A DNA stretch of 64,000 nt from Lineus longissimus (GCF_910592395.1 NC_088314.1:8122001-8186000), one strand, 5' to 3'. Counted from the first letter of the stretch, positions 11,501 through 36,322 are shown. Numbers and translations are program-made. Notes: generated by a model not told the origin, from the letters alone.

Positions 11501-14500
11501 CTGCTAGCTCACTGGGATGCTGGAGGCTATTATCCAAATAGGTTATTCCCACTCACCTTTTTCCCTCTGGTGTTAGGATGTTCTGAAGCCATTCATATGA
11601 TGCAAAATAAGCCCCAGACGCAGGCACATCTGTAGTGGAAGAGGCAAAATAACTATAAGTTAAATATCAATACGCAATTTAGCCATCGTAGGAGCGTTGG
11701 TTTTACACAGGCCTATTAGACGTAAGATAGGATATTTGTACAGGCGCACCTCATGTATCCTGCTTCCAGCAAGAACTGCTCAAAACCCCTTGAAGGTTCG
11801 CATTAACGTTATATTTTTCTGCACTGGAATGTATCATGCCTTCCTAGGAATAAAGTTATGGTCTGTGAGCTACTATAGCGCCTCACTGCACCTACGTCCA
11901 TAACTTTTACAAAGATCGTGAAAACGAGTCGGGCAAAGGACGCACCTCTCAACAGTGTAGCAGCAGTTCCCTTGAAGATGTTCCTGACACCACCCTCCTT
12001 GTGCAGCTGCTTCACCACATCGACTGGTCCACTATACTTAGGCTTCTGGCTGCCATGCTGAATCTGAATATTGAAGAAACTTTCTCATGTATTCATGAAA
12101 TCAAATTTAAAGATTACACAGTTTTTATAAGCTCAGTCTCAACTCAAGCCTTCAAGTAATTGATATTTACTTCGTTGACACTACAACTACACGTACACAA
12201 CACTAACTCTTTTTGTGAAATTTGGTTAAAGATAAAGATGGTTACCTGCAAAAGGCACTTGATTCTCTCTCCAGGGGCCATGATGGCTGTCGTGAAGACA
12301 CCGGCAAGCATACCAGCTTGGAACAGCTGGATCATACTGAAAATATATAGCAGCATTTAATTTGTATAAGGTAAGTCTCCTGACAAGTACTGTGTGGTAT
12401 GCAGACAGACCTAGCAGTGTTTCTTACAGAGGTGGCAATATAATGCCCTTCCCACACTTCAGACGGTATCAAAGCAATTTTAAATGCATCATCAAATCAT
12501 ACATAAGTTTCGGAATGGAACTCCAATGTCCACATGTTCATCAGTCCAAAACTAGCTGGACTTTTAAACAGGGAATGAAAATGCAAAAAGTAGGCAGAAT
12601 CATTGTTCGTGCGCAATCTCTTAAACTTACTTCAGTTTATCATTTTCATTTTTCTGCTGCAGCTTTTTGCCGAGATTGAAACCGAAGAAGCAGATGGCAA
12701 AGATTGGAGCAATACCGGTCATAGGAGCTCCCATTCCCTTGTACAGACCTCGGAAACCCTGAAAGAATAGAACTTGTGATTAGAATCGAGTCGCAAATGC
12801 AAACAGATCCTTCTTCAAACAAACTGTGCTGTGCCAGTGGTACTATTTTGACTAGAATTTGGAAAAAAAGTATTACTGAGAATTTAGAAAAAAGCCACTA
12901 TTACATTTTTCAATATTTAATCTAACATTATCACCTGAACTTGTAAATTAAAATAATCTTATCTCCTGAACTGATTTTTCTTAAACTTAAAGTACTAAAA
13001 GTTGATTTTGGACACACGCCTTCACCAATGCACGTAAATTGTAGTGATTTTTGCTTCTACACCAGGCATAGGATGGGGATGAAAAATATGCAAGCAAAAG
13101 AGGGTGCTGGTTTGAGGTACTGCTGGGTGGGTTTCATTCTTGTTTAGAACCATCCCATAACTTCATTTCTCGGTATAGCAGACACTCCCTAAGCAAGCTG
13201 GTTGTTAGATACCTCCAAGAACATACAGAGTGATGACAATGATGTTGTGATGGACTGGGGGGAGGGGGAATTGTTTACATGTGTTGGAGCATGTCCTTAT
13301 ACCCTAAGTGTTTTAGACCACTGGCCACTCACCTCCTTAGCGACAGTTTTCTTTGCACAATCGAAAGTTCCAGTGTAAAGAGGATGTCCTCCTGGACCAG
13401 GTTTGGGCATAGTCTGGAGGCGCACCTGAAATGATTCAATTTCAAAGTTGAAAAGAGTTAATCCAATAAAATATATATTTCCTTACTTTTTATACAACTT
13501 CTGAAAATAAAAGAATTTTCATCTAACATGCAACAGTTGGAGGTGGCCGTTCAAAGCCAAAACTAACCTAAACATAAGCACAATGCACAAAAGAACACTT
13601 GGTATGCGACCAAGCGATCTTTACTTTAGTTTGCAGCAGGTTATTTGTGGCCTTTAACCGCTTCCTCCGACTGATGCGAGGCTATGTACAATGGACCTTT
13701 TCAAAAAAGACGAAAACCAGAGCCCAAACAAAACAAATGCGCACCCTCAGAAGGCCTAAGCCTGCATCGGGCATTTGCCATAAGCCACTGTAACCCTTTG
13801 TTCCAGGTGAAACTCATGACTAGTCAGCGCCGAAACAAACTTCCCTGAAATCGTACCATGTACCTTGATAGTGTCCAGGGGGTGTCCAGTAAAGACAACA
13901 CATACTCCTCCAAAACCACCAGCAAAAAAGCTCTTGAAAGGGCTGATTTTATTCTCAGACATCTTCAAATTTTGTAAAAGTTTTCTACAGAAAACATCCG
14001 TCTGCCCCTCTGAATGAATATCCTTCACTTAGAAACTTTTCAAACTGGCTGTCCACTCGAATGGTGGTCAGGTGCATTCCCTAATCTCAACTGATAGTGG
14101 CAATCATTACATTTATGCTACTAGATCAATGGCACAATTGAAGAAAAAAAAGTTCACCTTGTTCTATAATTCTTTGTTATCACTGCTTGAATTGATTATC
14201 TAATGGCAATGATAACTTATCAACTTGGCACGCTTTCTAGAAATGGTGTCAACATTAACACATTTCATTACGAAATAAACCTCGGGAAATACCAAGAGTA
14301 ACCAGGACGCCAATTTTATCAATAGTGTTTCAATAAAAGGAAAACATTGTTCACCTTGTCCTACTCCTATAAATTCTTTGTCATCACTGTTTGCATAATT
14401 GGATTCTTATCGGATATCCAAGGATAACCTAACTACTCTGCACACTCTCTATCATCAATTCAGCAATTCTGGACTATTCCGAGATGGTGTGCGGCCAGTC

Positions 14501-15299
14501 AGTGGGACCCTTTCTGGAAATTTTGAGGATTCTGTCATGTCACGATATTCATTGCTGGGGCAGACACCATAGACTAGGCCTATTAGATACTGCTACTCAG
14601 CTACTGGCCCATTGTTATATGATGTTTCCCTTTCAGAGTTCTTAATACAGTAGAACCTCTCTATTAAGGACACCCTCGGGACTGACAAGTGCTGTCCTTA
14701 ATAGAGGTGTCCTGATTAGAGGTCAAATTGAATGGAAATAACCAATTTGGGACCAAAACTAGTGTCCTTAATACAGAGGTTGTCCTTATTAGAGAGGTGT
14801 CCGCTAAGAGAGGTTCTACTGTATCTCCGATGTTCTCAAAATCGACTGGAATTGCACATGTGCGGATGTGCGCTGTTAACTGTCTTCTCTAGCTCTTTGA
14901 CTTTTTTGGGGTCTTTATCTTTGTCTTCGAGTCTTTGACTTGACTTGAGACAAGTAAGCTTGAGATTGAGTTTTAACTTTGCCTGGTTTAAATTCTCAAT
15001 CTATCTTGCTACAGTCTCAAAATCAAATTCTTTTTGACACAGTATTTTGTTATGTACGCGTCGTATGTGTAGCTAGAAATAAAGATAAGGGAGCTTTTCT
15101 GCTTGTCTGACATGCAATGTTTAACAGTGGCTATATTTTTGACACACCCTGTATTTTTTTGTATGGTTAATGGTAAAATAATTCGACTTTGAAAAGCTAC
15201 CTTGATCGTATCCAACGGATGTCCGCATGCAACGAGGCACACGCCACCAAAGCCACCAGCAAAGAAGCTTTTCAACGGGCTGACTTTATTTTCAGACAT
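8595..15299 (-). CDS. SLC25A20: Mitochondrial carnitine/acylcarnitine carrier (CACT)
   Basis: Inner-membrane carrier that exchanges acylcarnitine for carnitine, feeding fatty-acid beta-oxidation. Exons on the minus strand: 15299-15201 (first exon a) or 13962-13864 (first exon b), then 13425-13333, 12758-12631, 12336-12246, 12063-11946, 11629-11557, 11201-11092, 10745-10621, 8657-8595. Total is about 299 residues (human 301). The three carrier signatures are present: HPLDTIK, APGERIK and APDTLKSR, each followed by the usual glycine-rich second half (for example GLYKGM, IFKGT, LFKGL). R-D-V-P-A-S in repeat 2, typical of CACT, is kept. The protein ends [10 protein letters not shown]. All junctions are GT-AG and in frame. 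It shares a 367-bp promoter with the USP gene. What is odd is the pair of alternative first exons (separate entry). Confidence 0.95.
9691..9810. repeat. Poly-C-containing tandem duplication (76-bp period)
   Basis: The string ggtttccctc plus a C run plus accatcataaacagaaattt occurs at 9691 and again at 9767, inside the last intron of the carrier. No coding meaning. Confidence 0.8.
10929..11091 (+). mobile_element. Diverged MITE of the cagtRgaacctct family at a splice donor
   Basis: Starts cagctaaacctttctatcaa and carries the internal words ggacacc and gagaggtgt. The far end is degraded (ctctattctactta instead of ttctactgta). On the minus strand that end coincides with the donor gtaagta of carrier exon 7 (exon edge 11092). 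Confidence 0.6.
13864..13962 (-). CDS. SLC25A20: Alternative first coding exon (b) of the carnitine carrier
   Basis: 99 bases, 33 codons, from ATG at 13962 to donor gtacat. It matches exon a (15299-15201) codon for codon in length and phase, and both end GHPLDTIK before a phase-0 donor, so either can be joined to the exon at 13425. The two differ at five residues (V6I, L9F, L22V, A24F, C25T) and at 15 silent codons. The differences cluster in the first membrane helix just before the HPLDTIK signature. Exon b could have its own promoter, or be spliced to a common 5' UTR exon, since an acceptor-like ttttctgtag lies upstream. Confidence 0.85.
14648..14821 (+). mobile_element. 174-bp TA-flanked MITE
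   Basis: Well-preserved copy: starts cagtagaacctctctattaa, ends agaggttctactg, with TA on both sides. It lies in the intron between the two alternative first exons of the carnitine carrier. Confidence 0.88.
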
Positions 15300-15666
15300 C
15301 TTGACTCGATGTCTTTAGGGTGAGAAAATAAAATGATTTCAATAAATTTCAGCTGGAAATCAGCAATGACCTTGATCTCATTGAGCCAATCAAGAGCAGG
15401 CTTGCATCAGCCACTTGGGATGACGTCAATCCCTTACTGACGAAGAATGTGTATTTATTAACAGCTAAGAAAATTACTTTACTCCTTAACCAAATCTCTT
15501 GATTCTTAACTCAAAATACATCACTTGACTAAGTTAAAGTGGTAATCAAATGGGTACATTTTTCTAGAAAGCTCTTTTTGTAAAATTCGTCTGCAAACTT
15601 TTGGCCAATCAGAAGCAGCCTTACGTCGGCGTTCGAAAACCTTCCGCAATCGGCCTGTCAGTCATC
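15300..15666. promoter_or_regulatory. Bidirectional promoter, carnitine carrier / USP
   Basis: Only 367 bp separate the two start codons, which point away from each other. The spacer holds a perfect palindromic CRE (tgacgtca, 15421-15428) and two CCAAT boxes (15386-15390 and 15605-15609). On the carrier side an acceptor-like ctcaccctaaag lies about 13 bases before the ATG, so the carrier may have a separate 5' UTR exon further up. Confidence 0.6.
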
Positions 15667-27879
<12,213 letters not shown>

Positions 27880-30800
27880 AAGCACCATAGCTTAGACATG
27901 TGACATGATCGAAGGTGCTGCGTATCTGAGTTGCACCAAAGTGTGTGCAGTGATCTCCGAATAATCGTGAACCCAATCCCCACACAGCTCTGTTTGCGGG
28001 ATACTCGAGCATTGACTGAACAAAGGCCATTCGGTGCGTTGATTGCACACCCAATTATGTCTATGATGATCCGTCACTGAAAACTTTCAAAGCTATAAAA
28101 AGCAAAAAACTAATCTGATATGATCAAGTGTCACACAACCAGATTTGTGATATGGAGAATGGTTGTTTCAGCGGCACACACCAAACACTGGATATTTTTC
28201 CGCTCTCCTAGATGATGTGATTTCCACATTTTACATCTTATTGTGCGTTTGCACTGACTGTCTGTTTTTCTGGTCCACCGTAATCTGACAGAATGAATTT
28301 TTCAGTATGATTGCACAGAACAGCTGTTTTTGGCTGCTAAGTGGCTGAAATTACACATTTTGTGCATTTGTATACATCCATTTTTAAACATTTTTTAGCC
28401 CTTTCTGTTTCAGATTCATTGTTACAAAATTTAGAGTCTTGGCTGACGACAGGTCGTTCCTAATTTGCCTAGCCAATCATATTTCCGAATTTATTTGGGC
28501 ATTCGAAAGAAATATAAAGCCATAGAATCAAACAATGTCAGAACGGTAGGGGATGCTTTAAATGTATTCAAAAAGGTGATTCTTGCTTGGATGCTTGGGT
28601 ATAAAAATTTCCAAGGTCTTTTTGTGCTGTGTCAGCATATTTTATCGCATAATGGGTGTTTCACACTAATTTTTTGGTTGTTGAAAGTTTAAAAGTAAAG
28701 AAGTAATAATTATTATACGAGTGCAAGCTTGGTCTCCTTTTGCATTGACAACTTGTGTGTTTTCCCCGAAACGTCTAATCACTTTTGCCTGATATGCCAG
28801 AGGGCTAGTAAAGCAAGAAGTACTGTATATCTTTGAATCTTGTTCCATTTTCAGATGGGATTTATGAGAAAAAATTTTCCAACTGGCCTGTTAATGGTAT
28901 GGAAAGACTTGCACTCATTGCTAATTTGAAACACTATGAGTCTCATTATCTCTTTAAAGTAGTGCTGCCTTACATCTCGAGGTGTTAAGAATAATGTAAA
29001 TAATGTAAAGATGTTGACAAATTTACTGTAAATTATTTCTGTTCAAATTCGAAAGAAGGGCGTTCACTTTAGCTGTGCTGTTAGCGAGTCGTCCAATTTT
29101 CGACGCAGTAGTCTTCAGGCTTCGTTAGTGCTCACTTTGGTAATTAGTATAAAAGGTGACTATAATCTTTGAGTATGAACAATGCATGATTCATTTATAA
29201 TCGTGATTTGGATTTTACTATTAATAAGTGATATGTATAAAAATGTGGAAAAAAAGATGTTTGTACAATTATGCTTATCATGTTACGGTCGGTTAAAAAG
29301 CAAGGGTTAGATTTAGGACCATCTTAAAATATACGGATGCCAATTTTTACAAAATTTCCTCAGTTTTGAAGAGCAAGCCTGGCAAAAAACTGAAAAAGAC
29401 ACTATTGTTTGAATTTGGCCGGGTTATTTACTTCTTTGTTGATTGCATTGAAATAAAACAGAAATTGGGATCCAATATTGTCAACTCCCAACTTGTGCAA
29501 TCGGATCTAATCATTATTATCGGTCTCCTAACCCTATTGAAATTTTTTGCAAGAGGTATGGAGCCAACTTTTGGCGACGGTCCACCTGGGTTTGATCATT
29601 TGTTTGCCATGGCATAGACACTCAGTACAAGAGACCACGGCTTTTACTCTCGTCTGAGAGGCTCTCGAATAGTACGTTGTGTCGTGAAGAGCCAGAAGTA
29701 AGGTTCTTGGTTTCTCCAGAAATTCTGAGTCGAACCTAGAATTGAACACGGGAGGGGGGAGGGCACTCCTACTCGCTAATTTATTGTGAGGGGGGGGGGG
29801 GGGCATCAGTATATTTCGAGGTGGTCCCTTACTGGTTTGTTTCCATTTCAATCCCACTTAAAAACTATACATATATTAATACATATACTTTTCTTACTCG
29901 ACCTTATGACAAGTCATGGAAAGTTGTACGCAAGACTAAAAGTCTTTGGTGTGATAGGGTTGGTTAACCCTAAGATACTGGGGCTATTTTCCACTTCTGA
30001 AGTGTCTTAACTTCAGTTTCAGATTGAGTTCAAATTCGTCTAAGTAATTTTGGATGATGCTCAAAAGGGCTTGATATGGTGACTTTAAAGTTGGGAAATT
30101 TCCATTTTATGATTTTAACCATTCTGAAATTCTGAAATCTCTTCATTTAACTTAACAATGAGGCATCCAAAGGTAGCATCAAATCTGTACAAAACTGTTG
30201 TATGCTCTTGATGGTTGCAAAAATATAACACTGCACCAGTAAGAATCTGCAGTTTGGCAGAAGTGCTATCTTCAATTTGAGTGTATGGAATGGGAAAGGT
30301 TGAAATTGTGTTTTATCAACAACAAGCCTAAAATACTATTTTAGCAACGCTTGCAGTTATTGTAGATAATTCTGGTTTAAAGGCCTACGCCGTTAGTTGA
30401 ATATTTGAAATTCGTAATTGAATTTGAAAATTTTAAATTGTCTAAATACGTACTGGATAAAAATGTTGACAATGTAATTGTGTAGACATATGTACAATGC
30501 TCGAATTACCGAGTTTAAGCAAATTCGTATGCATGATAACTGCACTATGGCATTGTGTAAAACTGCATTTCTATTTTCCTGGACCACCAGTAATTACAAA
30601 CGGTGTACGCCTTTAATTTTATTTTCTGGAAAACTTTGGTTAAAATCATGACGTCGCAAGATTTCAAATTGTGTCGGAGAAGACAATCAATCTTGAAGAG
30701 TTGTCAAAAACTGTGTGTCCTCGTCGACCTTGAATCAAGATACTATCGATATCAAAAACATATATTACTTCAAAGTGATGTGTTTTGTCGATATGTATTT

Positions 30801-31340
30801 GAGCACGTGACTAATGTTAGGAGCTGCTGACGGACTGTTGTATGGTTTAGGCTTCGGATTTGGGTCGTTTTGACTTGCAGCCCTTCAGAGGTTACATAAA
30901 TATCAATACATAAATATCAAATAGTTTTCAAGAAAATGTGTTTTGTACCAACATTAAAATTTTTTTGTGTGAAAGAAATATTAGATCGGTGTGGGATGCG
31001 GCGCAATTGTGGAGTTTTTCACATTTTACAAATTTATATTAAGTGGCCAATTGAAATTGAATTGAAAGTAGTTATCAAAGAATTTGTTGTGACCCTCATC
31101 TTTCGTACATTTGCCTACCTAGAGGTATCTTTCAAAATTCTATGAAAAGCCATGAGAAAGTACTCTTTTTTACTTGTTGTCTAAAACTCCTTGATACAGT
31201 TAAAAAACCCAACCAATAGCAAGTTCTTTTCCATTGTTTTTGCCTTCTCTGTGCTCCATTTCTCAATGATTGACCCTTGTTTTATGCCATCTCTATATAT
31301 TGCCAACATAGCTGAATAAAGCGTTGTATTTTAGGCAAGG
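27880..31340 (+). other. USP 3' UTR and downstream flank
   Basis: No further exons or protein-like frames seen. Candidate poly(A) signals AATAAA at 29452-29457 and 31315-31320; the second is followed by a T/G-rich stretch, which would give a 3' UTR of about 3.4 kb. G runs occur at 29790-29803. A dispersed element sits at 30378. Confidence 0.45.
30378..30615. mobile_element. About 240-bp dispersed element, copy 1
   Basis: Begins taaaggcctacgccgtta and ends ggtgtacgccttta, an imperfect inverted pair. Interior words such as gaatttgaaa, gccgagttt-like and aataactg-like strings are shared in the same order with 62855-63077, so the two are copies of one family. Confidence 0.65.
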
Positions 31341-31529
31341 AAATCTTCTGTTTATTTGTCTACCGTATTTTGAGCACATAGATTCTAGTTTGAATACATG
31401 TAATGGCATATTTGGGGGGGGGGCATAGTATGGAAGAGTGCACAAAGGAGGGCCATGTTAAGCCATCATTACTTTGGGTTGCTGTTTGTGTGGGAAGATG
31501 GCCTGTGGCTGTGCTGAACCTGTTTTGAC

Positions 31530-32099
31530 AACTAAAGCAATTCGTTTTATCTATCAAATTCCCTTAGTTTGATACTAATAACCTTCCAAAGGCATGAAAA
31601 CCAATCCATTACAGGACCCTCAGTATGAAATTGGCTTAGGCGACAGTGGCGTTATCTTGCGGCAGAAAATAGAACTTCATCCAAAACTCTCAGATTCACT
31701 TTCTACCGCTAGGTAGCACCACTGTCGCCTAAGTCACTAGTTTTTTTAGGCCTTTTGCATGAATAGATTTTTTGGTATTGCTAATGACATAAGACACTGG
31801 GTGGGGCCCTTTAACTAAAGCAAGACGTTATATCTATCAAATTCCCTTGGTTTGATACTGATTACCTTCCAAAGGCATGAGAGAAAAAATCAATTACGGG
31901 ACCCACAGTATGAAATTGGCTTAGGCGACAGTGGCGCTATTTACGGCAGAAAATAGAACTGAAATCGTCCAAACCTCTCAGTTCCACTTTCTACCGCTAG
32001 ATAGCACCGCTGTCGCCTAAGTCACTAGTTTTTTTGGCCTTTTGCATGAATATTTTTTGGTATTGCTAATGACATAAGACACAGGATTGGGCCCTTTAG
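31530..32099. repeat. Tandem duplication (283-bp period), each unit with a large palindrome
   Basis: Copy one 31530-31812 and copy two 31813-32099 match through aactaaagcaa, atctatcaaattccctt, ccttccaaaggcatga, gacataagacac and gggccctttа-type ends. In each unit cttaggcgacagtggcg is answered 60-100 bp later by its inverted form ctgtcgcctaag, with arms of about 40 bases (31920-31957 against 31981-32022; 31634-31674 against 31692-31735). A palindromic mini-transposon duplicated together with its flanks is the simplest reading. Confidence 0.85.
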
Positions 32100-33388
32100 C
32101 TGTACATGCATGTACTGGTCTTGCAAATAACCTCGACAGATCTACCATTTTTATTCATTTTCTTCATGTGTTGGACAAAGATTTTAAAATTTTAGGACGA
32201 TGTCACAACCTACTCAACACCAGCTTATGCATGGGCTAACCACAGGTTGTGGCATTGTCAGTATCAACCAGTTTGCAGCATGGTGAACAGAGAGGGCTAC
32301 TTATTTAGTGTGTGCATTCTGGGGGGGGGTCAAGATTAAATTTCACCTTGGACATTGTCAGACAACTAGGCCATAGTCACCGGTTGTGACATTGTTGCCG
32401 TGGCATATACTCTATGCAAATCTTCATGCTCACGTCACACCCCAAAACGAATCCGAATCAGATTCATTAGTGTCCATTACAGGTTGTGACATTGTCCCAG
32501 TCATGCCATCAGATCAAACCAAACTTTAAAGTGGTGAAATTCAAAGACACCTATGCATGAACAATACAGGACCACATTTTCCAGGCATGAGAAAAACAAC
32601 TCAACTAAATGGGCCTGCTCGTGGTAAAAAGGAATAACGGAACTGACCAGAGTGATCATGGTCACCAGTCAAAGACTAACATCAGGGAGCATCAGCACTC
32701 CACCTGACTGTTCTTTCTGCCCATGAGATGCGAGGTAAAACGAGCAACACTATGATTTATAAATGACATGAAAGAGTAAACAGTTTGACGGCATGCCACA
32801 TAACTATCAGGTAATCGCCCTCTGAACTGGTGACAATCGGACTGGCCTGAAATTCTCATTCATATCGTCCACTCCTCAGTAAAAAAATCCAACTAAAGTG
32901 GGGTGTGCATTGTATACAGGGGTGCTGTATTACCCCGATGAGAAGCACTTTAAAAAATGCCCCCCCCCCCCCCCCCCCACTCTCAGCCAAGATATTTGTG
33001 CGTACCAGTTTGACTGCAGGCTGAAGTTGACGATGTACTCCTGATGGAGCCATTGGGTTCTTCGCCCGCTCATTGACCGAGGCATGGTGACCTGGAGACA
33101 GTGACGGATTAGCACTAGCTGGTTAAAGGACATTTCACAGGGCGTCAATTCGCAACTTCTCATCATTTTTAAGGTACAACCTGTTCACGGGGACCAAGTC
33201 TTACCCAGAAACCTCTCCTTACGTAGCGTGGGGTACCAACCCAAAGCAGATTCAGGAGATGTGTGCGTGGTTTCCGAATTATCCTACACCCAATTCTGCC
33301 CTATCCCAGATGCATGCCTGATGTATCGTAAGATGGAAAACACACCCAGCGTGCGTAATCATAGGTTTTATAATTGGTTAAATGGGAT

Positions 33389-34112
33389 ATCGGCAGCGAG
33401 ACCAAATCGGGCCTGACTGCTCCAAAGTGTTGCCGACGCAATGCGAGAGATGAGACAGTCACAACATGACCAAATAGAGCTTGAATGCTCAATCGTATTG
33501 CCAAGACGGTATGAGAGAAGATTCATTGACAAGAAGACCAAATCGGAAATAGCTGATGCTTCAGTGTTACCAACATAGTGATAAATATGAGACACTAACA
33601 ACCAGATCGAGTCGGACCTCCTGGCTGCTCAGCCGCGTTCCTAGCTTGGCAAAGGAGAGACGGGACAGTCACAGCCAGACCTAATTGGGTTTCCTCGCTG
33701 CTCGACCCTGTATCCAGCAGCACGCGGAGAAAGACGAGATAACCACAACCAAACCAAAGCGGACCTGTCTTCTCCACCGTGTTGCCAGCATGGTAAGACA
33801 GATGAGACAGTCAGAGAAAGAGTGATTTGGCCTAGGATGCTCCTCCGTGTTGCCAACACTGTGTTAGCGATGAGACAGTCACAACCTGACCGAATCGGTC
33901 AAAACAGCGCCACAACCGTGTGCCAAGACGTTGAGTGAGAGGTGACAACAGCAACAAGACCGAATCGTGCCTGACGGTAGAGGTGTCTGGCGAAATTTAG
34001 TCCGGTTGTGACTGTCTGTCCTCTCTTACAGTGTTGCCAAGACGGTGGAGCTGCGAATCCCAATTCGTTCTGGTTGTGACTGTCTCATCTCTCTCTCTCC
34101 ATGCTGGTAACA
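33389..34112. repeat. Diverged satellite of about 80-bp units that reverses direction
   Basis: Roughly eight degenerate units share gagacagtcacaac, gaccaaatcgggcctgac, gctcc, gtgttgccaagacgg. At about 33990-34112 the same words appear inverted (ggttgtgactgtctcatctc). Units are about 70-80% alike by eye. Short open frames over it are by-products of the repeat. Confidence 0.7.
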
Positions 34113-36322
34113 CTTATATGTTTTTAGATGTTGGGTCACAAATAGTCAGGATGGGTTTTGGGATGGGTACCGACATCTAAAGTGAATATAGGAGGCATAT
34201 TCCGTGTTTTTTGTGCCGAAACTCGTCAAAAACTGTCGTGTGTCTGGTTATAGAAATAGAACAGGACACTTTTTCCTGAATCATGTTACACTTATTCCCC
34301 TGAAGCTGTTTTTTGTACCAGAGTAATTTATCAGGAAGAAATATTTCAAGAAGCGATGTCACTCAACTTGACAGGGACAATTCCCTGTTGTTAACCTTGC
34401 AGACGATGTCACAACATGTTTTCACACAAACAAGAAAAGAAAATTCCAGTGACAAGTGTTATGCTTTCACAAAACCAGTTGACCTTCCCAAAGTTCATCT
34501 GATTATTGATGGCAATCTTTAATAATCATATCAATAATGAACTCGACACCTTGGCAAATATGATGACCATGTAAACAAACCAGTCGTCTGCTCAAACTGG
34601 TCAGTGTTTGTTGTTGCGTTCGAACTAATGCGTCTCGACACAGGGTCAACACAGGAAATATTTACACGTTTCGCTGATTTATCAATTTATGAATATCCAT
34701 ATTTAGCTTTAGATTATGAATGAAAATCATATTTCAAGGAGCATGATTCACGCCGCAGATGGTAACCCTCATGCGAACCCGGGTCGAATTTCGTGGAAAT
34801 TATGCAAATAAATTTGCTGAAAATATTTTGGTGCCCCTGCCTCCGGACGAGCCTTGCGGCAACGCGGCAAAGTGGTGCGGCAGAAGCGGGTATGGGTCTG
34901 CGGAACATTCCGTTACTTCAGCGAAACAACCCAGGTCCAGAGTCTAGACCTAACCTGTCACCTCCTACATATCTAACTTTATTTATCATTGGGATTGAAA
35001 TTTGTGTAGGCAAACTTTAAAATTCCTGGCGCAAGATAAAAGATACATTTATCAACAAAAGATAAAAGACACATCTATCAAAGTAAATTATAAAATTAAT
35101 TGAACTTCCATCCACCCTGTCGCCACACCATGACTATGGTTGTTCTTCCGGGTAGGCCTACTTTCCGAAAATTGTTAGTCACTTTCACATTAATTCTAGT
35201 TCTGCTGGCACTGCAGCAGTCAATTTGATTCTGGTCATTTTCATTCAAGACAAAATAACTCTTTCCAAACGAAATCTGGAACTATCATTTGCGCGCAAAC
35301 GTGGGTGGCCATGTTTTTGATTCAGTATAGCAGGCGGGGTCTCACAATAAAACTTGTAAAATGTTTTCAATTTTGTTGATGTAATTATAGAGAGGAATTT
35401 GGACAAATTTTCCACAACATGACGTCATCAGCTATTTCAAGCTGTTGGTCAGGGTCATGATGAATCAGTTTTAGATGAAAGGAACCATGGGAACATGGAC
35501 CCTTTATTCACCAGGTTGTGTGTTGAGGGGTGGTGTCGGAAGTGCTTCTTTTCTTTTCGTTGCATTGTTGAAAAAAGAGAATTAGCATTTGGAAATTACC
35601 TATTCATTATTGGGTTTGGCCCCTTATGCATCATTTCCTGCGGATTATCAGAGTGCTGTCATCGGCAGTCGGAAGTTTCGAATGCGTCATCGCCCCTGAA
35701 GGGCTATTAGGCTTAGCATGGGCTTAGGCCCTCTTTGCGGCTGGTCCATGGTCACTGGCATAAGTGTATATTATTAGCCAATCCAGAAAGAAGACACGTT
35801 CTGAAAGCTGCCTATTGCCCCCTTCCAGCTTAAAAAAAATAACGATACACTAACAGTGTCCAAAATATACACGCATATAATAATTTAATAGATGGTCACA
35901 TGTTGCAAATTTCAAAAGAATGACGTCATTACGCGTTGAAACACGTCACAGAATTAATTCATGTTACTGTCCCATCTGTAGCTTATTGTTTTATTATTCA
36001 GATAATATTTATGTTGTATTTTATCCAGTCGTCGCATCGTCTGCTCCAGCTGTTAATGCGTCCGCCCACTAACAAATAGTTCTGATGACAGAATATTTTA
36101 ATTAGGTTGTATTGTAACGAAATTTAGGATGGATTTCCATAACGTGGGCAGTGATTCATTACTGAAACAATAGTTTATTGACAGTCACAGACGGCGGCAT
36201 TGGCGCACCCTTCACTGGAATAGGCCTACTCGTCGGGAATATAATAGCCATTCTACAAATAGTAGTACTTTGTCAAGCATCATGGCCAAAAAAGTGTTTA
36301 AAATCGCAAGACTGCTCAGTGA
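34113..36322. other. Gene-free stretch
   Basis: I see no exon-like frame with splice signals, no tRNA and no clear repeat. A locally GC-richer patch lies at 34840-34940 with no recognisable content. Confidence 0.4.
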
